Positions 24,661-32,824 of a stretch of 33,890 nucleotides of DNA are shown here, in pieces. The notes under the pieces were generated by a model. That model saw only the letters and a list, made by a program, of their open reading frames with translations, did not search any database and was not told the origin of the DNA. This DNA comes from Alphaproteobacteria bacterium (lineage in GTDB: Bacteria; Pseudomonadota; Alphaproteobacteria; Micropepsales; Micropepsaceae): NCBI GenBank assembly GCA_028292825.1, contig JAQGLO010000106.1:1-33890 (forward strand), in the 5' to 3' direction. Made by a program: the position numbers and the translations under genes. Each line of letters begins with the position of its first letter. Positions within the stretch are counted from its first letter, which is position 1.

Positions 24661-26205
24661 ATGATGCATCCGGTCAGGAACGTCGTCATTGTCGGGGGCG
24701 GAACGGCGGGCTGGCTGACGGCCGGCGTCATTGCGGCGCGCCATCAGGGGCGCATCAAGGCGGGCACTTTTTCCGTTACCCTGATTGAATCCCCGAATGT
24801 TCCGATCATCGGCGTGGGCGAGGGCACATGGCCAACGCTACGCACCACGCTGGAAAAGATGGGCGTTTCGGAGACGGATCTGTTCCGCCATTGCGACGCC
24901 GCGTTCAAACAGGGCGCAAAGTTTGCGCGCTGGACCACCGGCGCCGCGGATGACGCCTATTACCATCCCTTGATGCTGCCGCAGGGATTTACCCAGGTGA
25001 ATCTGGCGCCGCACTGGCTGGCCGGCGGCAAAGACCAGAGTTTTTGCGACGCCGTCACGCCCCAGGGCGTGCTGTGCGACGATGGCCTGGCGCCCAAGAT
25101 GATCACGACGCCGGAATATCAGGCGGTCGCCAACTATGCCTATCACCTGGATGCGGGAAAGTTTGCGCCCTTCCTGCAGAAACATTGCACGGCCAAGCTG
25201 GGGGTTTGCCACATCCAGGCCGATGTGCAGACGGTGAACCAGCTGGAAAATGGCGACATCAAAAGCGTGACCACGCAGCAGGCCGGCGAGATTGCCGGCG
25301 ACCTGTTTGTGGATTGCACCGGCTTTCGATCCCTGCTGCTGGGACAGGCCCTGGGTGTGCCGTTCAAGGATTGCAACGATGTGCTGTTCTGCGACACCGC
25401 ACTGGCGATGCAGGTGCCTTACGACACACCGGATGCGCCGATGGCGTCGCACACCATCTCCACCGCCCATGCCGCCGGCTGGACCTGGGATATTGGTCTG
25501 CCGACGCGCCGCGGCACCGGCTATGTCTATTCCAGTCGCCATGTCAGCGACGAGCAGGCGGAGGAGACGTTGCGCAGCTATGTCGGCCCGGCCGTCAGGG
25601 GGCTGACGCCGCGTAAGATTTCCATCCGCTCCGGCCATCGCGAAACCTTCTGGAAGAACAATTGCGTCGCCATCGGTCTGGCGGCGGGGTTCCTAGAGCC
25701 GCTGGAATCGTCCGCCATCGTATTGATTGAACTATCGGCCAAGCTGATAGCCGAGCAGATGCCGGCCAACCGCGAGGTGATGGATATCATCGCCGCCCGC
25801 TTCAACGACGTGAACCATTATCGCTGGGGCCGGATCATCGACTTCCTGAAGCTGCACTATGTGTTGACGCAGCGTCCGGAGAAATTCTGGCAGGACAATC
25901 TCGATCCGGCTTCCGTTCCCGCCCGGTTGCAGAACCTGCTGCATCTGTGGAAATACCAGCCGCCCTGGTTCTTCGACGAGTTCGACCGGATCGAGGAAGT
26001 CTTTCCCGCCGCCAGCTATCAATATGTGCTGTATGGCATGGGTTTCCGCACCGAAGTCGCGGCGGCCGAGAATGAGGGCACGCGCTCCCAGGCGGCGGGC
26101 TTCCTCAGCGAGGCGATGAACCTGACCCGCAAGCTGCGCGCCCAGTTGCCCCGCAACCGTGATCTTGTGAAGAAAATTCACGATTACGGCCTGCAGCCGA
26201 TCTGA
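24661..26205 (+). CDS. Flavin-dependent (tryptophan-type) halogenase, copy 1
   Basis: FADH2-dependent halogenase-family protein of 514 residues. The N-terminal nucleotide-binding motif is IVGGGTAGW; GVGEGTWPTL follows; the Lys that in PrnA (Lys79) forms or relays the halogenating species is kept in AAFKQGAKFARW; the LEPLESSAIVLIE segment holds the conserved glutamate. The usual WxWxIP motif appears as WTWDIGLP, with Gly-Leu inserted or substituted before the Pro, so the tunnel between flavin and substrate may differ. The genes for SapC and cupin proteins follow within a few bases. Family members next to TonB receptors have been linked with indole-type substrates, but the physiological role is unknown. 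Tandem ATGs; the first is given. Confidence 0.92.
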   Translation: MMHPVRNVVIVGGGTAGWLTAGVIAARHQGRIKAGTFSVTLIESPNVPIIGVGEGTWPTLRTTLEKMGVSETDLFRHCDAAFKQGAKFARWTTGAADDAYYHPLMLPQGFTQVNLAPHWLAGGKDQSFCDAVTPQGVLCDDGLAPKMITTPEYQAVANYAYHLDAGKFAPFLQKHCTAKLGVCHIQADVQTVNQLENGDIKSVTTQQAGEIAGDLFVDCTGFRSLLLGQALGVPFKDCNDVLFCDTALAMQVPYDTPDAPMASHTISTAHAAGWTWDIGLPTRRGTGYVYSSRHVSDEQAEETLRSYVGPAVRGLTPRKISIRSGHRETFWKNNCVAIGLAAGFLEPLESSAIVLIELSAKLIAEQMPANREVMDIIAARFNDVNHYRWGRIIDFLKLHYVLTQRPEKFWQDNLDPASVPARLQNLLHLWKYQPPWFFDEFDRIEEVFPAASYQYVLYGMGFRTEVAAAENEGTRSQAAGFLSEAMNLTRKLRAQLPRNRDLVKKIHDYGLQPI

Positions 26206-26206
26206 C

Positions 26207-26911
26207 ATGACAAACATCACCGTCCTGAACAGCCAAGACCATCGCACCCTGCGCGTCCAGCCGGGGGCTTCGCCGCGCTACGGCGATGACAAGCGCTTTG
26301 TGGCGGTGATCGTCGGCGAATTTCCGTTTGTCGCCGTGCACTATCCCATCCTGCTGACCAAGGACGCCCAGACCGGTGGCTTCCTGGTGGGCGCCATGCT
26401 GGGATTCGACGAGGACGAGAACCTTTTCCTGGACGAGAAAGGAATGGAGAGTTACCGCCCGTTGAACTTGCAGCGCGGACCTTTCTTCACCGCAGGCAGC
26501 GATCTGGCCATCGACGTGGATCATCCGCGCATCGGTGGCGGCGAGCTGCTGTTCACCGAAGCCGGCGAGCCGGCGCCATATTTGCGGCGCATGATGTCGC
26601 TGTTCCGCGACCTGGTGCCGGGCAGCGACACGACGCGCGCCTTCATCGAAATCATCATCCGGCTGAAGCTGGTGGAACCGATCGACATCACCGCATCGTT
26701 CGACGATGGCGGCAAGCGGACCTTGACCGACCTCTACACCATCAACCAGGAGGCATTGCGTGCCTTGCCCGATGCCGCCGCGATCGATCTCTTCCGCAAG
26801 GGCTATCTGCAGCTGATCTATCTGATGATCGGCTCGCTGAAACAGATACCGGTTCTGGCGCAGAAGAAGAACCGGCGCCTGCTGGCGGCGACCGCCAGTC
26901 TGGGCGCATGA
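26207..26911 (+). CDS. SapC family protein
   Basis: A 234-residue protein with the typical SapC-family course: VAVIVGEFPFVAVHYPILLTKDA near the N-terminus (core FPFVAVHYPILLTKD), GAMLGFDEDENLFL, YRPLNLQRGPFF, then LFRDLVPGSDTTRAFIE and a C-terminal KGYLQLIYLMIGSLKQIPVL. No signal peptide or clear membrane helix, so it looks cytoplasmic. The family name comes from a Campylobacter S-layer secretion locus and says little about function. In Alpha- and Gammaproteobacteria such proteins recur between TonB receptor, halogenase and cupin-like genes, as here. It starts one base after the halogenase stop and overlaps the next gene (ATGA). Function unknown. Confidence 0.88.
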   Translation: MTNITVLNSQDHRTLRVQPGASPRYGDDKRFVAVIVGEFPFVAVHYPILLTKDAQTGGFLVGAMLGFDEDENLFLDEKGMESYRPLNLQRGPFFTAGSDLAIDVDHPRIGGGELLFTEAGEPAPYLRRMMSLFRDLVPGSDTTRAFIEIIIRLKLVEPIDITASFDDGGKRTLTDLYTINQEALRALPDAAAIDLFRKGYLQLIYLMIGSLKQIPVLAQKKNRRLLAATASLGA

Positions 26912-27912
26912 CGCCGGTTCCCGAAATCGACGCCGCCGCAATTTCGGGCGCGCGCGATTTCCTGCAGGACATCGTGTTGCCATGCCGCCCGATGGTCCTT
27001 CGCGGGTTGGTTCGCGACTGGCCGGCGGTGCGGGCCGACACGCCAGCGGCTTTCCGCGATTATGTCGCCCGTTTCGATGTCGGCGGCGAGATGGAAGCCT
27101 TTTTCGGCGAACCACGCATTGCCGGAAAATATTATTATGCCGATGGCCTGAAGGGCTTCAACTTCGAGCGGCGCAAGATGCGCTTCGCCGCCGCGCTGGA
27201 GATCATTCTCGCCCATTTGGAATTGCCCGGTTCGCAATCGGTTTATGTCGGCTCGCTTTCCATCGATGACTATCTGCCCGGCTTCTCGGCGCAAAACCCG
27301 ATGCCGCTGCTGCCATCGTCCGTGGCGCCGCGCATCTGGCTGGGTCATGCCTCCAATGTCTCCTCGCACTATGATACGGTCGACAACATCGCCTGCGTGG
27401 TAGCGGGCGTGCGCCGTTTCACGCTCTATGCGCCCGAGCTGATCGGCAGCCTCTATGTCGGTCCCATCGACAACACCATGGCGGGGCAGCCGGTCAGCCT
27501 GGCGGCATCATCACCCGCCGACAATGACAAGTTTCCGCGCTTCGCCGCCGTGCGGGACCTGGCGCTGACCGCCGAGCTGGCGCCGGGCGACGCACTCTAT
27601 CTGCCGAAATTGTGGTGGCACCAGGTGGAGGCCACGTCGCCTTTCAACGGGCTGGTGAATTACTGGTGGGACGCCTTCGCATTGGGCCCCGATGCGCCCT
27701 ATACCGGCATGCTGCTGGCGATGATCGCCATCGCCGAACGTCCCGCGCCTGAACGCCGCGCCTGGAAGGCGTTGTTCGATCATTATGTCTTCCGCGAAAA
27801 CGGCCATCCGCTATCGCACCTGCCGCCGGATCGTCATGGCCTGCTGGGTCCCCTGGCGGAAAATTATGGCAAGCTGCGCGCCCGCATCATGCACCTGATG
27901 CGCGGCGCCTAG
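26908..27912 (+). CDS. Cupin_8/JmjC-like protein, putative Fe(II)/2-oxoglutarate oxygenase
   Basis: A 334-residue cupin-like protein. The region RPMVLRGLVRDWPAV near the start is the usual opening of JmjC-type hydroxylases. The probable facial triad is visible as SSHYDTVDNI (His-x-Asp) and LYLPKLWWHQVEA (distal His), which would bind Fe(II). This suggests an oxygenase acting on a protein or small molecule, but residues for 2-oxoglutarate binding cannot be assigned safely. It is the third gene of the halogenase - SapC - cupin set and is translationally coupled to SapC. Its stop overlaps that of the convergent second halogenase. Whether it works on the halogenase product or on another target is unknown. 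Confidence 0.87.
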   Translation: MTPVPEIDAAAISGARDFLQDIVLPCRPMVLRGLVRDWPAVRADTPAAFRDYVARFDVGGEMEAFFGEPRIAGKYYYADGLKGFNFERRKMRFAAALEIILAHLELPGSQSVYVGSLSIDDYLPGFSAQNPMPLLPSSVAPRIWLGHASNVSSHYDTVDNIACVVAGVRRFTLYAPELIGSLYVGPIDNTMAGQPVSLAASSPADNDKFPRFAAVRDLALTAELAPGDALYLPKLWWHQVEATSPFNGLVNYWWDAFALGPDAPYTGMLLAMIAIAERPAPERRAWKALFDHYVFRENGHPLSHLPPDRHGLLGPLAENYGKLRARIMHLMRGA

Positions 27913-29408
27913 CTGGCGCAGTTCTGGTCAATGAACTGCTGGTGCAGCGGCATGGCGTCGGCGCATTTCTTCACCACGCCGCGAATATCGTCCAGGTTGG
28001 TCAGGATCACCTTGGGATCCAGCGTGTCCACCGTTGGCTCATAGCCGCGCGGACGGATGGCCTGTCCGATCATGATGTAAAGCCAGCTCTGGGCGGGAAA
28101 CAGTTCGGTATCCTCGCGCAGGATGCGGCCATGGCTGCGGAACAGGTCGATTTTTTCCTGCAGGCTGTCGGTCAGGGGAATGTTGCGGCAATGCTCCCAG
28201 AACGCCCCCTCGCGCTCGGTATGGGTGTAGTGCAGCAGCAGGAAATCGCGCACCCGCCCGAATTCGAACTCGAAGATCTTGTTGTAGCGATCGATGTCGG
28301 ACTGTTCGAAGTTCCTGTCCGGAAAGAATTTCAGCAGCATGGCGATGCCGCGCTGGATCAGGTGGATGCTGGTGGATTCCAGCGGCTCCAGGAAGCCCGA
28401 GGCCAGGCCCAGCGCGACGCAGTTCTTGTTCCATGCCTTGCTGCGCCGTCCGGTGGTAAAGCGCAGCGGCAGCGGATCGGCCAGCGGCTCGCCTTCCAGG
28501 TTGGACAGCAGCGTGTTACGCGCCGCTTCGTCGGTGGTGAAGCCGCTGCAATAGACATGGCCATTGCCGACACGGTGCTGCAGCGGAATGCGCCATTGCC
28601 AGCCCGCCTGCCGCGCCGTCACCTGGGTATAGGAGGGCGGTGGCCCGTCCAACGCGCTGGGCACCGCCAAAGCGCGGTCACAAGGCAGCCACCTGGTCCA
28701 GTCTTCATAGCCGGTCTTCAGCGCTTCCTCGATCAAAACGCCGCGAAAGCCGCTGCAATCGATGAACAGGTCGGCGGCGGCAACCTCGCCGCTCTCCAGT
28801 GTCACGGACTCGATGAAGCCGTTCTCCGGCTTGAGCGTGACGCTGCGTACCTTGCCTTCGGTTCGCGCCACGCCGCGGTCTTGCGCGAACTTGCGCAGAT
28901 AGCGCGCGAACAGCGAGGCGTCGAAATGCAGCGCATAGGTAATCTTGTTCAGCGGCGTGTTGGGCGCATGCACCGGGCGCATGAACTTGTTCTGGGCTGC
29001 GGCCACGCATTGCATGGAGTAATCCTCCAGCCGCGAGGCCTTGCCATCCAGGTACATCTTCAGCCAATAGGCAGGGAAGGAGATCGGCCCCATGCCGAAT
29101 CCGGTGGGTCCGAACGGGTGGAAGTAATAGTCGCCCGGTCGCGTCCAGTCGCGATACCCGATGCCGAGCTTGAAGGTCGCCTTGGTCTGGCGCACCAGGT
29201 CATTCTCGTCGATGCCCAGCAGGCGGATGAAATCGATGATCGGCGGGATGGTGGCTTCGCCCACGCCGATCGTGCCGATCTGCTCGGATTCAATCAGCCG
29301 GATGCTGCAATTCATTCCGGCCAGCATCTTCACAAGGCTTGCGGCGGCCATCCATCCGGCGGTACCGCCGCCCACGATCACGATGCTGCGAATCTGGTTT
29401 TCCGGCAT
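27909..29408 (-). CDS. Flavin-dependent (tryptophan-type) halogenase, copy 2
   Basis: FADH2-dependent halogenase of 499 residues with the full set of motifs: IVGGGTAGW near the N-terminus, GVGEATIPP, the catalytic Lys in ATFKLGIGYRDW, the diagnostic WQWRIPL, and LEPLESTSIHLIQ. It is more canonical than copy 1 and only moderately similar to it. The gene is convergent with the cupin gene (stop codons overlap) and has its own upstream region with an AGGGGG ribosome-binding site and an inverted repeat. Substrate unknown; the neighbouring receptor genes suggest a role linked to a compound taken up from outside or to a surface molecule (inference). Confidence 0.94.
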   Translation of the reverse strand: MPENQIRSIVIVGGGTAGWMAAASLVKMLAGMNCSIRLIESEQIGTIGVGEATIPPIIDFIRLLGIDENDLVRQTKATFKLGIGYRDWTRPGDYYFHPFGPTGFGMGPISFPAYWLKMYLDGKASRLEDYSMQCVAAAQNKFMRPVHAPNTPLNKITYALHFDASLFARYLRKFAQDRGVARTEGKVRSVTLKPENGFIESVTLESGEVAAADLFIDCSGFRGVLIEEALKTGYEDWTRWLPCDRALAVPSALDGPPPSYTQVTARQAGWQWRIPLQHRVGNGHVYCSGFTTDEAARNTLLSNLEGEPLADPLPLRFTTGRRSKAWNKNCVALGLASGFLEPLESTSIHLIQRGIAMLLKFFPDRNFEQSDIDRYNKIFEFEFGRVRDFLLLHYTHTEREGAFWEHCRNIPLTDSLQEKIDLFRSHGRILREDTELFPAQSWLYIMIGQAIRPRGYEPTVDTLDPKVILTNLDDIRGVVKKCADAMPLHQQFIDQNCAS

Positions 29409-29439
29409 GCCGAATGCCCCCTGGAGGTGTCATATATTG

Positions 29440-29462
29440 TATAACAAAAACAATGTGTTATA
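29440..29462 (-). promoter_or_regulatory. AT-rich inverted repeat upstream of halogenase copy 2
   Basis: TATAACA, nine bases, TGTTATA, a perfect 7-bp repeat 32 bases upstream of the halogenase ATG, in a sharply AT-rich patch. A smaller TTGT-ATA-ACAA symmetry overlaps its left arm. This is where the halogenase promoter should lie, so it is a good candidate operator. No matching -35/-10 pair could be fixed with confidence. Confidence 0.4.
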
Positions 29463-29498
29463 TGGGCACTGATCCTTCGCCCAAACGGCGGTTTGCCA

Positions 29499-29528
29499 TT
29501 GCGTCCCGCCAGGCGATAACGCTATCAT
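29499..29528 (+). promoter_or_regulatory. Candidate promoter of the antiporter gene
   Basis: TTGCGT (29499-29504) and TATCAT (29523-29528) with an 18-base spacer, about 100 bases before the antiporter ATG. Weak match to the housekeeping consensus, assigned by eye. Confidence 0.25.
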
Positions 29529-29631
29529 ATTCACGTCGGCGTGCTCGAGGGCCGCGGCGGAAATCCAAAATAATTTCATCAGGATCATCGCGCCCATGCG
29601 CGCGGTGTGCACATCCGCTTCAGGGGGCTTC

Positions 29632-30912
29632 ATGCATTCGTCGGTACACGCAACGGAAAATCTTCTCTTCATCACGCTGCTCCAGCTGATCGCCATGATC
29701 CTGGCGGCGCGCGCGGGCAACCAGCTTTCGCGGCGGCTGGGCCAGCCCGGCGTGATCGGCGAAATCGTCGCCGGACTGCTCCTGGGCCCGTCGCTGTTCG
29801 GGCATTTCTTTCCCGATGCCTCGGTCTTCCTGTTCGGCGCCAAGCCGTCGGCGCCGGTCGTCATCATCAGCCAGATCGGCCTGGTGCTGCTGATGTTCCA
29901 GATCGGCATGGATTTCGAGTTCGCGCACCTGGCGCGCAAGCGCAACCGCAATGCGGTGATCGGCGTGGCCGCAGCGTCCATTTCCATTCCCTTTGCGCTG
30001 GGCTTCATCATCGGCCAGGTCACCGGAAAGATACTGGCGCCTTCCATCGACCCGCTGGTCTACAGCCTGTTCTTCGGCGTCGGCATGGCCATCACCGCGG
30101 TGCCGATCATGGGCCGCATCCTGCGCGAGTTCGACCTGACCCGCACCGAAGTCGGCGTGGTGGCGATTTCCGCCGCCGCCGTCAATGACGTGGTCGGCTG
30201 GGTGCTGCTCGCGGGCATCTCCACCTATGCCGCCGCGCATTTCTCGGGCGCCGAGATGGGCTTCAAGGTGGCCGGTATCGCCGTGCTGCTGCTGGCGTCG
30301 CTGTTCGTGGTGCGCCCGCTGGTGGGGCGCATGCTGGCCGCGATGCCGGTGCATGACGGCGAACTGCTGCCCAACCTGATGACCCTGGTCATCTGCCTGA
30401 TTTTCACGATGGGTATCTGCACTTATTTTCTGGGCATCTTCACCATTTTCGGCGGTTTCCTGTGCGGCCTTCTGTTCCATGACAACAAGGCTTTCGTGCA
30501 GGCCTGGCACCGCCAGGTCGGCCGCTTTGTGCTCGTCTTCTTCCTGCCGGTGTTCTTCACCTTCACCGGCCTGCGCACCAATGTGCTGGGCCTGGCCAGC
30601 GCCGGCGACTGGGGATGGCTGGCCCTGGTGCTGGCCGCCGCCATCGGCGGCAAGATCATTCCGGTCTATGTCGCCAGCCGCCTGTCCGGGTTCAGCCACC
30701 AGGAATCCTCCATCCTGGGCTCGCTGATGAACACCCGCGCGCTGATGGAGCTGATCGTGCTCAACATCGGCTATGACATGGGCTTCATCCCGCAAAAGGT
30801 CTTCACCATGTTGGTGATCATGGCGGTGGTGACGACCGTGATGACGGGCCCGCTGCTGCGCGTGCTGCTGCCGCGCGCCGGCTATGTCATTCCCAGGGGG
30901 GTGGAAGCCTGA
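29632..30912 (+). CDS. Cation:proton antiporter, CPA2 family (membrane Na+/H+ or K+/H+ exchanger)
   Basis: Inner-membrane exchanger of 426 residues made almost wholly of hydrophobic helices (about 12-13 predicted by eye). The opening LGQPGVIGEIVAGLLLGPSL and the core AAAVNDVVGW, an Asn-Asp pair in a transmembrane helix, are typical of CPA2 transporters such as KefB and NapA, where the Asp carries the proton/cation. There is no C-terminal TrkA-N domain, so it is not a full KefB/KefC. ATG 29632 has AGGGGGC five bases upstream; an earlier in-frame start at 29596 is less likely. It stands alone, with tRNA-Gln on the opposite strand downstream. The ion transported cannot be read. Confidence 0.92.
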   Translation: MHSSVHATENLLFITLLQLIAMILAARAGNQLSRRLGQPGVIGEIVAGLLLGPSLFGHFFPDASVFLFGAKPSAPVVIISQIGLVLLMFQIGMDFEFAHLARKRNRNAVIGVAAASISIPFALGFIIGQVTGKILAPSIDPLVYSLFFGVGMAITAVPIMGRILREFDLTRTEVGVVAISAAAVNDVVGWVLLAGISTYAAAHFSGAEMGFKVAGIAVLLLASLFVVRPLVGRMLAAMPVHDGELLPNLMTLVICLIFTMGICTYFLGIFTIFGGFLCGLLFHDNKAFVQAWHRQVGRFVLVFFLPVFFTFTGLRTNVLGLASAGDWGWLALVLAAAIGGKIIPVYVASRLSGFSHQESSILGSLMNTRALMELIVLNIGYDMGFIPQKVFTMLVIMAVVTTVMTGPLLRVLLPRAGYVIPRGVEA

Positions 30913-30931
30913 GGCCGCAGCGCGGCCGCAA

Positions 30932-31005
30932 TGGCTGGGGGACTAGGATTCGAACCTAGATAGGCAGAGTCAGAGTCTGCAGTCCTACCGTTAGACGATC
31001 CCCCA
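30932..31005 (-). tRNA. tRNA-Gln (anticodon CTG)
   Basis: On the minus strand the cloverleaf folds cleanly: acceptor TGGGGGA with TCCCCCA, D arm GTC...GAC with the TAACGGTAG loop, anticodon stem GCAGA/TCTGC closing loop CTCTGAC (anticodon CTG, reading CAG), T arm with GGTTCGAATCC, discriminator G and a genome-encoded CCA at 30934-30932. Length is 74 bases including CCA. A small stem (ACCGGG/CCCGGT, 31010-31026) lies directly upstream of its 5' end. No integrase or repeated 3' end is seen that would mark an integration site. Confidence 0.95.
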
Positions 31006-31037
31006 ACGGACCGGGGTATGCCCGGTGGGACCGCCCG

Positions 31038-31064
31038 TTTAGACCAGCCGCAAACCCCTTGCAA
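31038..31064 (-). promoter_or_regulatory. Candidate tRNA-Gln promoter
   Basis: On the minus strand TTGCAA (31064-31059) and TCTAAA (31043-31038) with a 15-base spacer, about 33 bases before the mature tRNA 5' end. The spacing is short. It lies immediately upstream of the likely ppx/gppA start on the other strand. Confidence 0.3.
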
Positions 31065-31103
31065 GGACAGGTTTTTGGCCAATTTTGCCCCACCGGCGCG
31101 GGG

Positions 31104-32150
31104 ATGCGCCGTGCTAGCCTGCTCTGGGGCGATGCGCCCCGGAACGGGGTCGGATTGCACGGAAACCGCGAAAAATCGGGCGAAAATGCCAAGGGGGGCG
31201 GCGCAGCCGGGCCCCTGCTGGCGGTGCTCGACCTGGGCACCAACAACTGCCGCCTGCTGATCGCCACGCCGGACGGCCGTGGCGGTTTTCGGGTGGTGGA
31301 TTCCTTTTCGCGTATCGTGCGGCTGGGCGAGGGGGTCGGGCAGACCGGGCTGTTGTCCCCGGCTGCGCTGGACCGCACCATCGCCGCCCTGAAAATCTGT
31401 GCCGACCGTATCGCCCGCTACAAGGATGTCCGCGTCCGCGCCATCGCCACCCAGGCGGCGCGGCTTGCCGGCAATGCAGACGTGCTGGTGACGCGCGCGC
31501 GCCAGGAAGCGGGACTGGAATTGTCGGTGATCTCCGCCGAGGAAGAAGCCAATCTCGCGGCCATCGGCTGTGCCCCGCTGATCGGGCGAAAATATCGCGG
31601 CGCGCTGGTGTTCGATATCGGGGGCGGCTCGACCGAGATCATCTGGCTGAACAAGACCCCGCAAGGTCCCAAAGCGCGTCTCGCCACCTCGGTGCCGTTG
31701 GGCGTGGTCAGCCTGGCGGAGCGCCATGGCGCGGCTGCCACCAGCCCCGAAGGCTTTGCAGCCATGCGGGCCGAGCTGATTGCCCGTTTCGAGCCTTTTG
31801 CGCGGCAGATGGAAGGCTTCGATGTCCGCCAGAACCATCTTCTGGGCACGTCTGGCACCGTCACCACCCTGGCGGCCATCGCGCTGAAACTGCCGCGCTA
31901 CAATCGCACCCGGGTGGACGGCAGCTGGCACGAGACGGCACACATGCTGAAGATGGTGGACCGGCTGGTGGGGCTGGATTTTTCGGGGTTGGCCGCGATC
32001 GGCAGCATCGGTGTGGAACGGGCCGACCTGATGCTGCCGGGCTGTGCGATTTTCGCCGCCATCTGTTCGCTCTGGCCCGCGCCCATGCTACGCGTCGCCG
32101 ACCGGGGCCTGCGCGAAGGCATGCTGCGGCAACTGGCGGAAGATCTATGA
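31104..32150 (+). CDS. Exopolyphosphatase / guanosine pentaphosphate phosphatase family (Ppx/GppA)
   Basis: ASKHA-fold phosphatase of about 348 residues, shedding phosphate from polyphosphate or pppGpp. Nucleotide/phosphate-binding motifs are LDLGTNNCRLLIA, VFDIGGGSTEIIW and LLGTSGTVTTLAA. It is the short form without the C-terminal HD-like domain of E. coli Ppx, as is common in Alphaproteobacteria. Start uncertain: ATG 31104 is the first ATG in frame, but the conserved domain begins only about 35 residues later and no strong ribosome-binding site is visible. Its stop overlaps the rlmE ATG (ATGA). Whether polyphosphate or pppGpp is the true substrate cannot be told. Confidence 0.92.
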   Translation: MRRASLLWGDAPRNGVGLHGNREKSGENAKGGGAAGPLLAVLDLGTNNCRLLIATPDGRGGFRVVDSFSRIVRLGEGVGQTGLLSPAALDRTIAALKICADRIARYKDVRVRAIATQAARLAGNADVLVTRARQEAGLELSVISAEEEANLAAIGCAPLIGRKYRGALVFDIGGGSTEIIWLNKTPQGPKARLATSVPLGVVSLAERHGAAATSPEGFAAMRAELIARFEPFARQMEGFDVRQNHLLGTSGTVTTLAAIALKLPRYNRTRVDGSWHETAHMLKMVDRLVGLDFSGLAAIGSIGVERADLMLPGCAIFAAICSLWPAPMLRVADRGLREGMLRQLAEDL

Positions 32151-32824
32151 CCAACAATACAGGCGACAAATCGGGCCGCGGCCGTGTTCCGGTCAAGGTC
32201 CACAAGGACGCCACCCGCACCCAGTCGTCGCGCGTCTGGCTGCAGCGCCAGCTCAACGATCCGTATGTGGCCAAGGCGCGCGCCGCCGGCTATCGCAGCC
32301 GCGCCGCCTTCAAGCTGGTGGAGATGGACGAGAAATTCCACTTCCTGAAAAAGGGCGCCAAGGTGCTGGATCTGGGCGCCGCGCCCGGCGGCTGGAGCCA
32401 GGTGGCGGCGGCAAAAGGCGCCACCGTGGTCGCTGCCGACGTCCTGATGATCGAGGAAATTCCCGGCGTCACCTTTTTCCAGGCCGATCTCACCGACCCG
32501 GATGTGCCCGCGATGCTGAAGGCGGCACTGGATGGTCCCGCCGACCTGGTGCTGACCGACATGGCCGCCCCCACCACCGGCCACCGCGCCACAGACCATA
32601 TCCGCACCATCGCGCTGGTGGAGATCGCGCTGGAAGTGGCGGAAGACTGCCTGCGTCCCGGCGGCGCGTTCGTGGGCAAGGTGTTCCAGGGCGGTTCGTC
32701 CAACGAACTGCTGGCGCGGCTGAAGAAAAGCTTCCGCGAGGTGAAGCATGTCAAGCCGCCGGCCTCGCGCGCGGAGTCGGTCGAATTGTATGTCGTCGCC
32801 CTGGGATTCAAGCCGGCGTCCTGA
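32147..32824 (+). CDS. rlmE: 23S rRNA (uridine-2'-O-)methyltransferase
   Basis: FtsJ/RrmJ-type SAM-dependent methyltransferase of 225 residues that methylates U2552 of 23S rRNA during late 50S assembly. The SAM motif VLDLGAAPGGWSQVAA and the catalytic K-D-K-E tetrad are all visible: Lys in RSRAAFKLVEMDEKF, Asp in LTDMAAPTTGHRATDH, Lys in GKVFQGG, Glu in ESVELYVVALGFK. A short basic N-terminal extension (KSGRGRVPVKVHKD) precedes the domain. Translationally coupled to ppx/gppA, a common alphaproteobacterial pairing. Confidence 0.96.
   Translation: MTNNTGDKSGRGRVPVKVHKDATRTQSSRVWLQRQLNDPYVAKARAAGYRSRAAFKLVEMDEKFHFLKKGAKVLDLGAAPGGWSQVAAAKGATVVAADVLMIEEIPGVTFFQADLTDPDVPAMLKAALDGPADLVLTDMAAPTTGHRATDHIRTIALVEIALEVAEDCLRPGGAFVGKVFQGGSSNELLARLKKSFREVKHVKPPASRAESVELYVVALGFKPAS

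Noticed and set aside
30932-31005. tRNA-Gln as an integration site of a mobile element
   Set aside because: No integrase gene, no duplicated tRNA 3' end and only housekeeping genes downstream.
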